From assembly GCF_020443565.1 (NCBI RefSeq), contig NZ_JAIZZN010000008.1, positions 62,001-126,000 on the forward strand: DNA of 64,000 nt, written 5' to 3'. The DNA is from Clostridium sp. CS001. GTDB lineage: Bacteria > Bacillota > Clostridia > Clostridiales > Clostridiaceae. Below are positions 57,150 through 64,000 of this stretch, piece after piece; position 1 is the stretch's first letter; every line of letters begins with the position of its first letter. The translations under genes and the position numbers were made by a program. The notes below the pieces were generated by a model, which was given only the letters and a program-made list of their open reading frames with translations, was not told the DNA's origin and did not search any database.

Positions 57150-57291
57150 TTAGAAAAGTATTGTAGGTATATAGTATTATGTAAAATAATGTTATAATCT
57201 TAGCAAGAGTTATTTGGAAATCATAATTTGTATTACTAATTAATGAGAATTTCAAAGGTAGAGATTTTTAGAAGAAAAGAGAGGCGAAGTT

Positions 57292-58554
57292 ATGAAAAGA
57301 GAGTATTTGGAATTAAAAACATGCCGCACAGAAAAAGCTGAATTTATAAGAGGAAAAGAATACATTGTACTTGATAAAACAACTGAATATACATATGAAT
57401 ATGATTTTAAAGTATTGCCTTGCTATATTGTTATAAACGAAAAGGGTGGTGTGGAAATAGTTGAGCCTGAACAAATATTTTATCCAACCAATAGGCTATT
57501 GCAATCAATAAAGCACGTAGTATATTCAGGTGTTTTAGATATAGATAGTCTAACGGAGGGTGAAGTATATTCTGTGTTTAAAATGTTTGAAGAAGAAGGT
57601 GAATCTGTTTACACAATATTTGATGATTCAAATAAACTAAAAACCTATTCTGTATCTTTGTTTGTTTCAGAAAATCAATATCTTAAAATGACTAAAGAAG
57701 AACTTTTTGATTTTAAGAAAGTTAAAAAAGATGAAATATTAGAATTTGAAGATTTGAGAAAAAAAGAAGCACAAAAAGCTTTAGATAAGCAACTAGAAGT
57801 TGAGAATGCTAAAAAAAGGGATGCTGAAAAGTCTTTAGATGATCAAAGCAGGCTACAAAATATAAAGGATTTCAATAAGCTTGAAATTGAAAAGGTTAAA
57901 GAATTTATAAAAGTTTTAAGACCCAATATTGTGGATAATACTACTCCTGTTATTAATGAGATCTTAAAAATTAAAAATAAAGTTAATAAACTTGCAGTAT
58001 TTTTTATACTTGGATGTATCATAACAGTTATTTCTTCACTATTTGGTAAGAGTTTACTAAGTTCAATAGTTAATATAATATGTTTAGTTACCGGTGTGTT
58101 AAATTACTTGTATTTTAAAAATAAGTTATATGAAAGTGTAATTAAAGATATTCCTGTAAGTAAAAAAACCGATAAAGAAGCATTAAGTCTAATGATTTCC
58201 CTGGGTGATGACATATTATTAAAATTAAAAAAGATTGAATTGAATTTATTAATATTAGAAGGTAGCTCTACTGTAAGTAGTGGAACTATCTCACTAATAA
58301 GGGAATCGGTATCCTTTTGCTTAGAAAGCTATAAGATTAAAGACACTAATTTGCTAAAAGATATTTGCGTATTTTTAGATAAAACCCTTGAATATATATA
58401 TAGCTTAATAGATGGAGATAATTTAGAAGAGTTATATATAGAAAAGCAAATCTATAAAAATGTATCTTCTATTATAAGTAGAAACACTGATATTTTCGAC
58501 CTTATGATTTCTGACAATAAAAAGATTCAAGAAATATTAAGGAAAGAGGAGTAA
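57292..58554 (+). CDS. Hypothetical protein with central coiled coil and two membrane helices
   Basis: 420 residues, not recognised. Residues 1-145 are a soluble alpha/beta-looking domain; about 145-205 is a charged coiled coil (KKEAQKALDKQLEVENAKKRDAEKSLDDQ); two adjacent membrane helices follow at about 238-280 (LAVFFILGCIITVISSLFG, SLLSSIVNIICLVTGVLNYLYF); the last 130 residues are a helical soluble domain. Both soluble parts would be cytosolic. GAGAGGCGAAG precedes the ATG. It stands alone between the PilZ terminator and the argS leader. Confidence 0.7.
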   Translation: MKREYLELKTCRTEKAEFIRGKEYIVLDKTTEYTYEYDFKVLPCYIVINEKGGVEIVEPEQIFYPTNRLLQSIKHVVYSGVLDIDSLTEGEVYSVFKMFEEEGESVYTIFDDSNKLKTYSVSLFVSENQYLKMTKEELFDFKKVKKDEILEFEDLRKKEAQKALDKQLEVENAKKRDAEKSLDDQSRLQNIKDFNKLEIEKVKEFIKVLRPNIVDNTTPVINEILKIKNKVNKLAVFFILGCIITVISSLFGKSLLSSIVNIICLVTGVLNYLYFKNKLYESVIKDIPVSKKTDKEALSLMISLGDDILLKLKKIELNLLILEGSSTVSSGTISLIRESVSFCLESYKIKDTNLLKDICVFLDKTLEYIYSLIDGDNLEELYIEKQIYKNVSSIISRNTDIFDLMISDNKKIQEILRKEE

Positions 58555-58682
58555 GATTATTAATAAAGGCTTTTACTATATTTATATATGCATGATTAAA
58601 TTTAACTAAAGAAATGAGGGATCGGATGTTGATATAGCTATACCAGCAGATGATAAGTACTTGAAATAATTCATAAAATATA

Positions 58683-58712
58683 TTGACAACCATATACTAA
58701 TAGTAATATAAT
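58683..58712 (+). promoter_or_regulatory. Promoter of the argS leader
   Basis: TTGACA (58683-58688), an 18-bp gap, TATAAT (58707-58712): consensus boxes. Confidence 0.85.
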
Positions 58713-58751
58713 ACAATGTATTATTAAATAAATATATATAATCAAATTCTA

Positions 58752-59035
58752 TGAAGAGGACAGTACTTTCTTATTAATCTTGAAGCGAGCAAGGGCAGAG
58801 TGTAAGCCTTGTAAGAAATAAGAAGCTAAACAGGTAACTGTTTGGCAAAATTAACCCAATTAATTTTAGGAAAAGAACCTTGGAGAAGCTGCCTGAACTA
58901 GTTGAAAATAATAAATTTTTGACTCTCATAGGGTAAGTCGCTAACTAGCGTTAAAATATTGAGTGGACTTTATAGTCAACTAGAGTGGTACCGCGGAAAT
59001 ATAACCCGTCTCTTTATTTAGAGATGGGCTTTTTG
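58752..59035 (+). ncRNA. T-box leader controlling argS
   Basis: The core GAGTGGTACCGCGG (58983-58996) is preceded by a long structured region beginning GAAGAGGACAGTA. The terminator CCCGTCTCT/AGAGATGGG (59005-59013 with 59020-59028) ends in CTTTTT. Uncharged tRNA-Arg should favour read-through into argS. The specifier codon was not placed. Confidence 0.9.
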
Positions 59036-59126
59036 TTATATAATAACATACATGAGTTTCAAGTTAGAAATATAGGAGGCATAATAATTGTTATATGCCC
59101 CAGAGAGAAACAGGAGGGAAATTTTT

Positions 59127-60851
59127 ATGGATTATAAAAAGGTAGTTGCGCAGAGAATTAAACAATTGGTGGAGTTAGATATAGAAACTATAGAAAATTT
59201 AATTGAGATACCACCAAAACCTGAAATGGGGGATTTTGCTTTTCCTTGTTTTCAATTAGCTAAGTCTATGAAAAAGGCACCAAACATGATAGCAAACGAT
59301 TTAAAAGAAAAACTTAACAATGAAGGTTTTGAGAAAATAGAGTGTTTTGGTCCCTATTTAAACTTCTTTTTAGACAAAGGTGCATTTATTAAAAATACTT
59401 TAGAGAAAGTACTAGAAGAAGGCGACAACTATGGGTCCTCTAAAATTGGGGAAGGTAAGAATATAGTGGTAGAGTATTCATCGCCTAATATAGCAAAGCC
59501 ATTTCATGTAGGACATTTATTTACAACAGTTATTGGTAGCTCTTTATATAAACTGCTTTCTTTCGAAGGATATAATTGTATTGGAGTTAATCATCTAGGA
59601 GACTGGGGAACTCAGTTTGGTAAGCTTATTTATGCTTATAAAAATTGGGGAGATGAAGTTGCTCTAGAAAAGGAACCTATAAAAGAACTATTGAGGATTT
59701 ATGTTAAGTTCCATGATGAAGCTGAAATTGATCCAACTCTTAATGACCAAGGGAGAATGTACTTTAAGAGACTGGAAGATGGTTGCGAGGAGGAAGTTGC
59801 CCTTTGGACTAGATTTAAAGACTTAAGCTTAGTTGAGTTCAAAAAGCTTTACGAAACTTTAAATGTTAAATTTGATTCTTATGCTGGTGAAAGTTTTTAC
59901 TGCGACAAAATGGATGACGTAGTTAATGATATAACTGAGAAAGGTTTACTTGTAGAAAGTAATGGAGCAAAGGTTGTAATGCTAGATGAGTACAACATGC
60001 CGCCGTGCATTATTAAAAAAGCTGATGGAGCTACAATTTATGCAACGCGTGATTTAGCTGCAGCAACTTACAGAAAGAAAACCTATGATTTTTATAAGAA
60101 TATTTACGTAGTTGGAAAAGATCAAGCTCTTCATTTTAAACAGGTATTTACTACTTTAAAACTTATGGGTAATGAATGGGCAGATGATTGTGAGCACGTA
60201 GGCTTTGGTACAGTAAGATTTGCAGATAAGAAGTTATCTACAAGAAAAGGTGATGTTATTTTCCTAGATGAGCTATTAAATGAAGCAGTGGCTAAAACTC
60301 TTCAAATAATTAATGAGAAAAATCCTGACCTAGAAAATAAAGAAGAGGTAGCTAAAAAGGTTGGTATAGGTGCAATTATATTCACTTATTTAAAAAACCA
60401 CAGAGAAAGAGATATTGTCTTCAATTGGGAAGAAATGCTTAGCTTTGAAGGAGAAACAGGTCCATATGTTCAATATACTTATGCTAGAGCTAAGAGCATA
60501 CTAAGAAAGATTCAAGCAAATACTACTGTAGAGAACGATAATAACATTAATACTAATGCAGAAATTGACTATAATAAGTTAAATTCTAAAGAAGAGTTTG
60601 AACTTGTAAAACAATTAGAAGGATTCCAAAATTCAATAATGTACGCTATTGATAAATTAGAGCCATCTATGGTTACAAGGTATGTTATTGAGGTAGCTAA
60701 GGCATTTAATAAATTCTACAATCAGCACAACATAGCTAATTTAGAAGATAAAGCTATTAAAAATGCAAGGGTTAAAATGGTAGAAGCTACTTGCGTGGTA
60801 ATTAAGAATGCATTAAGTCTTATAGGCATAGAAGTTGTCGATAGAATGTAA
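59127..60851 (+). CDS. argS: Arginyl-tRNA synthetase
   Basis: 574 residues from ATG 59127 (AGGAGGG nine bases upstream). N-terminal additional domain ([22 protein letters not shown]), class I HIGH motif as HVGH in [16 protein letters not shown], the KMSKS region as [16 protein letters not shown], and the C-terminal DALR anticodon-binding domain (about 445-574). It charges tRNA-Arg. Expression is controlled by the T-box leader. ArgRS is one of the synthetases that need tRNA to activate the amino acid. Confidence 0.97.
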   Translation: MDYKKVVAQRIKQLVELDIETIENLIEIPPKPEMGDFAFPCFQLAKSMKKAPNMIANDLKEKLNNEGFEKIECFGPYLNFFLDKGAFIKNTLEKVLEEGDNYGSSKIGEGKNIVVEYSSPNIAKPFHVGHLFTTVIGSSLYKLLSFEGYNCIGVNHLGDWGTQFGKLIYAYKNWGDEVALEKEPIKELLRIYVKFHDEAEIDPTLNDQGRMYFKRLEDGCEEEVALWTRFKDLSLVEFKKLYETLNVKFDSYAGESFYCDKMDDVVNDITEKGLLVESNGAKVVMLDEYNMPPCIIKKADGATIYATRDLAAATYRKKTYDFYKNIYVVGKDQALHFKQVFTTLKLMGNEWADDCEHVGFGTVRFADKKLSTRKGDVIFLDELLNEAVAKTLQIINEKNPDLENKEEVAKKVGIGAIIFTYLKNHRERDIVFNWEEMLSFEGETGPYVQYTYARAKSILRKIQANTTVENDNNINTNAEIDYNKLNSKEEFELVKQLEGFQNSIMYAIDKLEPSMVTRYVIEVAKAFNKFYNQHNIANLEDKAIKNARVKMVEATCVVIKNALSLIGIEVVDRM

Positions 60852-60872
60852 ACATGTACCTTTTTCTGTGAG

Positions 60873-60966
60873 TTGCAATAACCATGTTTTTAATGTATTA
60901 TTATGATATAGAAAAATGTAGAACATATTAAAAATTATTATACAAATAAAAACACGGTTATTGTAA
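60873..60966. repeat. 20-bp near-perfect inverted repeat around a 54-base AT-rich centre
   Basis: TTGCAATAACCATGTTTTTA (60873-60892) and TAAAAACACGGTTATTGTAA (60947-60966); the two differences are G-T compatible in RNA read rightward, showing selection for pairing or recent descent. It could be an argS 3' structure, a small RNA or a tiny MITE-like remnant. Confidence 0.6.
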
Positions 60967-61002
60967 TATGTACTTTTCGTTTTTTATAGATTAGGGGGAA
61001 CT

Positions 61003-61710
61003 ATGTTTATCAAAGAATATGAAATTGAAGTTATTTTACCTAGTGAGATTTTTAAAAAATTTAAAATGGATACTATCGCATATATAGATGTTGAAGCTAC
61101 AGGTTTTGATTTGGAAAATGATAAGATAGTACTGATATCTTTGGGATACTACCTAAAGGAAAATCAATTTAAAGTTATTCAATATTTTGGAGAGACACCT
61201 TGTGAAGAAGAAAGTCTTTTAAAAGAGTTTAAAAAAGCAATGGGCAATTTTAGAACATGGTGTTCTTTTAATGGTACATCCTTTGATGAACCTTTCATAA
61301 TTAAAAAGATGAATAAGTTTAATCTTAATTTTAGGATGCCTAGTCACCACATAGATTTATTTAAGATCATAAGACCATTTTACAAAAGAATGGGAATGAA
61401 GGGCTGTAGTTTGAAAAGTGTTGAACAGTTTGCTGGAATTAAGAGGGATGATGAAATAAGTGGAGCTAAGAGTGTTGAGCTATATAATGAATATCTAGTA
61501 AAACATGATGAAAAGCTAAAGGAAATTCTTATGCTTCATAATTACGAAGATGTTGCAAACTTACCTAAGATTTTCAAGGTGATTAACACTATTGAGAATG
61601 ATTTGGATGTTAAAAGGCAAGAAAAGCTTGCGAAAAAGCAAATGTTGCTTTCAAAAAATAATAAAAATATAAATGAGCCACTAAAAATAGTTAATAGTCT
61701 GTTATCATAA
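61003..61710 (+). CDS. YprB-type ribonuclease H-like exonuclease domain protein
   Basis: 235 residues. The DEDD exonuclease pattern is visible: IDVEATGFD (D and E), SFNGTSFDEPF (second Asp) and LHNYEDVANL (final Asp with upstream Tyr/His). The SLKSVEQFAGI segment is typical of the YprB RNase_H_2 group. The C-terminal 30 residues are a basic helix. Substrate unknown, probably 3' ends of RNA or DNA. AGGGGGAA lies about seven bases before the ATG. A bidirectional terminator follows. Confidence 0.85.
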   Translation: MFIKEYEIEVILPSEIFKKFKMDTIAYIDVEATGFDLENDKIVLISLGYYLKENQFKVIQYFGETPCEEESLLKEFKKAMGNFRTWCSFNGTSFDEPFIIKKMNKFNLNFRMPSHHIDLFKIIRPFYKRMGMKGCSLKSVEQFAGIKRDDEISGAKSVELYNEYLVKHDEKLKEILMLHNYEDVANLPKIFKVINTIENDLDVKRQEKLAKKQMLLSKNNKNINEPLKIVNSLLS

Positions 61711-61748
61711 TGGAATGCTAATTTTAGTAGTGAAGTTACAAAAATATA

Positions 61749-61790
61749 AAAGAAGTGGTATAGTCTATTTACAGACTATACCACTTCTTT
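61749..61790. terminator. Bidirectional terminator between yprB-type and FeoB-associated genes
   Basis: AAAGAAGTGGTATAGTCT (61749-61766) with AGACTATACCACTTCTTT (61773-61790), an 18-bp perfect stem flanked by A and T tracts. The stop codon of the leftward gene lies at its edge. Confidence 0.93.
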
Positions 61791-61957
61791 TATTGAATTT
61801 TGTTATTATCCTTAACCGATTGTTTTACCTCGCAGCTATGACCGCAGCCTTCGCAACCATTTCCACAACCACAATCACCACTTGCTTGTTTTTTTATATT
61901 TTTATACAAGATATATCCAGCTAGAACAACGATTACACCAACAATAATAATTTCCAT
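61790..61957 (-). CDS. FeoB-associated Cys-rich membrane protein
   Basis: 55 residues. One N-terminal membrane helix (MEIIIVGVIVVLAGYILYKNI) is followed by a Cys-rich stretch, GDCGCGNGCEGCGHSCE, with six cysteines and a His, then a short polar tail. This is the pattern of the FeoB-associated Cys-rich proteins found next to feoB in Firmicutes; they are thought to aid Fe2+ transfer at the membrane. GAGGTGAT precedes the ATG. It lies 41 bases downstream of feoB in the same direction. Confidence 0.88.
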   Translation of the reverse strand: MEIIIVGVIVVLAGYILYKNIKKQASGDCGCGNGCEGCGHSCEVKQSVKDNNKIQ

Positions 61958-61998
61958 TGGCACATCACCTCTTTATATTTTATACTATAATTTTTTTA

Positions 61999-63765
61999 TT
62001 ATCCTATTATAAGGCTACCTACATTAAATACTATGAAAGAAACTATCCATGCTAGGACTAATTGGTAGGTCAAAGAGAATATTGCCATCTTATTGCCGTA
62101 TTCTTTTCTCATTGTTGCTATTACAGATACACAAGGCGTGTATAGCAATACGAAAGTGAGGAAACTATAAGCAGATAAAGGCGTGAAATAATTAGCTAAA
62201 ATATGTGTTAAATCACCACCATATATGACGCCCATAGTACCAACAACTACTTCTTTAGCCATAAGACCAGTTAATAGTGCTATGGAATTTTGCCAAGAAG
62301 CAAATCCTAATGGAATAAATAATGGATTTATAAACTTTCCAACAGCTGCAAGGAAACTTGAATTTATATCTACCATGCCTGTAGTGTTGAAATTTGATAA
62401 AAACCATACTATTACGGAAATTGAGAAAATTATAGTTCCAGCTTTCTTTAAAAATCCTTTCCCTTTTTCCCAAGTATGTAGTAATAGGGCTCTTGGTTCT
62501 GGTAATTTATATTCTGGTAATTCTATAATAAAAGGTTCTTCATCCTTTTTAAACAAAGTGTTTTTAAATAGTAATCCAATTCCAAAGGCTAAGCCAATAC
62601 CCATTAGATACAATGAAAATACAGTAAAGGTTTCTCTTCCAGGGAAAAATACTGATGCAAACAGTGCATAAACTGGAAGTCTAGCATTGCAAGACATAAG
62701 CGGAACAAGTAGTGCAGTTAATTTTCTGTCTTTATCGCTTTCTAAAGTTCTTGCAGACATAATGCCGGGCACAGAACATCCAAAACCAACAATTAAAGGA
62801 ATGAAGGCCTTGCCTGATAATCCCATCTTTCTCATTACTTTATCCATTATGAAAGCAGCTCTTGCCATATAACCACTATCTTCTAGGAATGAAATACCAA
62901 GAAATAATGCTAAGATAACTGGTAGAAATACTACAACAGAACCTACACCACCTATGATACCATCTAATAGTAGAGAGGAAAACCACGGGCTATTACTTGC
63001 AAGTAAATTACTTAGAAATGGAATAAAAGAATTATTAAGTAGATCGTCTAGAAGATCGGCTAAAGGTTGTCCTACCCAATTGAAAGTAAACATAAAAATT
63101 AAAAATAAACTTCCAAAGAACAAGGGATAAGCAAGAAGTCTATTTAGTACAATTTTATCAATTTTTTCTGAAACGGAAACCTTATTATCATTATTTTTAT
63201 TGGTGCAAGATTTTAATAAAGATTCTATATATGCATAAGTTTCTTTTTCATCATTAAATTTTAAACTATTTGAAGTGGTGGTAATGTAATTCTTTTCTAG
63301 AATACAATCTTTAACATCAGAAATACCCTTACCTTTTGATGCTACAATAGGTATTATCTTTACGCCTAATTTTTGTGATAAAAGATCAAAATCAATATCT
63401 AAACCTTTTGATATTGCTACATCTAACATATTTAATACCAAAATTATTGGTTTGTTAAATTGTTTTAACTGAGTTGTAAGATACAAATTTCTATCAAGAC
63501 TTGATGCATCAACAATATTTATAATTACATCTACATCACCATTTTGTAAAAACTCCTTAGAAACTTTTTCTTCATTTGAATAAGTGTCCATGGCATAAAT
63601 ACCAGGCAAGTCTACAATTTTGATTTGATTATTACCTATATAACCTTCTTTTTTCTCTACAGTTACTCCAGCCCAATTACCAACGTATTGATTAGAGCCT
63701 GTAAGTGCGTTAAATAAAGTTGTTTTACCAACATTTGGATTACCTAATAAAGCAGCAGTAATCAT
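61999..63765 (-). CDS. feoB: Ferrous iron transport protein B (compact form)
   Basis: 588 residues, shorter than the 650-770 of many FeoB. The cytosolic G domain has G1 GNPNVGKTTLF (residues 8-18), G3 DLPGIY, and G4 NMLD. After a linker come the membrane parts with two gate domains, marked by GCSVPGIMSARTL and CNARLPVYAL in the first and the matching LLYTPCVSVIATMRKE in the last. It imports Fe2+. AGGAGG precedes the ATG. feoA lies upstream and the Cys-rich protein downstream, giving a leftward feoA-feoB-feoX-type locus. Confidence 0.95.
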   Translation of the reverse strand: MITAALLGNPNVGKTTLFNALTGSNQYVGNWAGVTVEKKEGYIGNNQIKIVDLPGIYAMDTYSNEEKVSKEFLQNGDVDVIINIVDASSLDRNLYLTTQLKQFNKPIILVLNMLDVAISKGLDIDFDLLSQKLGVKIIPIVASKGKGISDVKDCILEKNYITTTSNSLKFNDEKETYAYIESLLKSCTNKNNDNKVSVSEKIDKIVLNRLLAYPLFFGSLFLIFMFTFNWVGQPLADLLDDLLNNSFIPFLSNLLASNSPWFSSLLLDGIIGGVGSVVVFLPVILALFLGISFLEDSGYMARAAFIMDKVMRKMGLSGKAFIPLIVGFGCSVPGIMSARTLESDKDRKLTALLVPLMSCNARLPVYALFASVFFPGRETFTVFSLYLMGIGLAFGIGLLFKNTLFKKDEEPFIIELPEYKLPEPRALLLHTWEKGKGFLKKAGTIIFSISVIVWFLSNFNTTGMVDINSSFLAAVGKFINPLFIPLGFASWQNSIALLTGLMAKEVVVGTMGVIYGGDLTHILANYFTPLSAYSFLTFVLLYTPCVSVIATMRKEYGNKMAIFSLTYQLVLAWIVSFIVFNVGSLIIG

Positions 63766-63801
63766 TTAAAAGCCTCCTTACCCATTGCAAGTGTGTTTCT
63801 T

Positions 63802-63832
63802 AAAGTAAAACAGTATAACATTGCTTTACTTT
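63802..63832. repeat. Hairpin between feoA and feoB
   Basis: AAAGTAAA (63802-63809) and TTTACTTT (63825-63832), with further CA/TG pairing inside. It may partly end transcription after feoA or stabilise its message. It is not a clear Fur box. Confidence 0.5.
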
Positions 63833-63856
63833 TTATAGTCTTTTAGGGCATGTTAA

Positions 63857-64000
63857 TTATGCCTTTATTATACTTATATTTTTAGCATCATTTTTTCTAA
63901 TTGCTAAGTTAAAACCACGTAAGTTTATAATTATAGGGTCACCTAGGGGAGCAGTAGCTTTTAAAGTTACTTCAGTACCTTCTATGCAACCTAATGCCAA
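63857..64000 (-). CDS. feoA: Ferrous iron transport protein A, C-terminal part
   Basis: The last 47 codons of a leftward gene cut by the window edge. The SH3-like FeoA pattern is clear: LGCIEGTEVTLKATAPLGDP then IIINLRGFNLAIRKNDAKNI. FeoA is a small cytosolic partner of FeoB. It ends 91 bases before feoB, with a hairpin between. The start, promoter and any Fur site lie beyond the window. Confidence 0.92.
   Translation of the reverse strand: MALGCIEGTEVTLKATAPLGDPIIINLRGFNLAIRKNDAKNISIIKA

Noticed and set aside
58610-58668. Possible gene remnant reading SDVDIAIPADDKYLK
   Set aside because: It resembles the start of a NifX/NifB-type protein but is only about 15 codons long with no start or ribosome site; chance cannot be excluded.
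61715-61924. 69-residue rightward reading frame
   Set aside because: It is antisense to the FeoB-associated Cys-rich gene and runs through a bidirectional terminator.

Overview
The window is AT-rich DNA from a spore-forming, low-GC Gram-positive bacterium, most likely Clostridium sensu lato. The evidence is an alpha/beta-type SASP gene, a ytxC-like sporulation gene, an abrB-type regulator with a Spo0A-box-like site, T-box leaders, strong AGGAGG ribosome sites, TTG/GTG starts and gene orders typical of clostridia (infC-rpmI-rplT, pheS-pheT-zapA, two opp loci). No rRNA is present; five tRNA genes sit in one cluster (Val, Asp, Phe, Gly, Cys).

Layout. 1-3.7 kb: end of a peptide importer locus (oppD', oppF, then oppA after its own leader). 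3.8-6.7 kb: SASP gene, a methyltransferase behind a structured leader, hslO and the tRNA cluster. 6.8-8.6 kb: two poorly known genes facing each other across a 246-bp imperfect palindrome. 8.7-10.4 kb: an IS607-type element whose tnpA has lost its serine-recombinase domain while TnpB keeps its RuvC residues; it sits just in front of ytxC. 10.4-20.3 kb: core genes (infC with an ATT start, rpmI, rplT, ktrBA, a SpoU methylase, pheST behind a T-box, zapA). 20.4-31.1 kb: a probable ArgR-controlled amino-acid ABC importer, a CtpA-type protease and a complete oppABCDF operon. 31.2-47.9 kb: two ABC-F ATPases, a nuclease-helicase fusion, a marR-MFS pair, abrB, yajQ, a LytTR two-component pair plus CheY-like protein, recQ, a DEAD-type helicase and a Cys/Gly-rich small protein.

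48.15-53.9 kb is a discrete 5.7-kb mobile element. It carries three overlapping tyrosine recombinases, a TnpC-like DUF6262 protein, an HTH protein, a DUF4177 protein missed by length cut-offs and a small membrane protein. Inverted TTATGTTTAGT / ACTAAACATAA ends bound it. It appears to have landed between the ribosome-binding site and start codon of xth. The IS607 element seems to have done the same to ytxC. 53.9-64 kb returns to chromosome genes: xth, a PASTA Ser/Thr kinase, a PilZ protein, argS behind a T-box, a YprB-type nuclease, and the leftward feoA'-feoB-FeoB-associated iron locus.

The most unusual items are: (i) the recombinase-trio element and its insertion point; (ii) the intact TnpB next to a gutted TnpA; (iii) a gene-poor 0.5-kb stretch at 35.7-36.2 kb with Spo0A-box-like sites, a long-range inverted repeat and a 30-codon Cys-rich reading frame; (iv) the 246-bp palindrome; (v) the nested-stem leader at 4.15-4.24 kb. 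All functional calls come from reading the sequence and from family knowledge; no database search was run.
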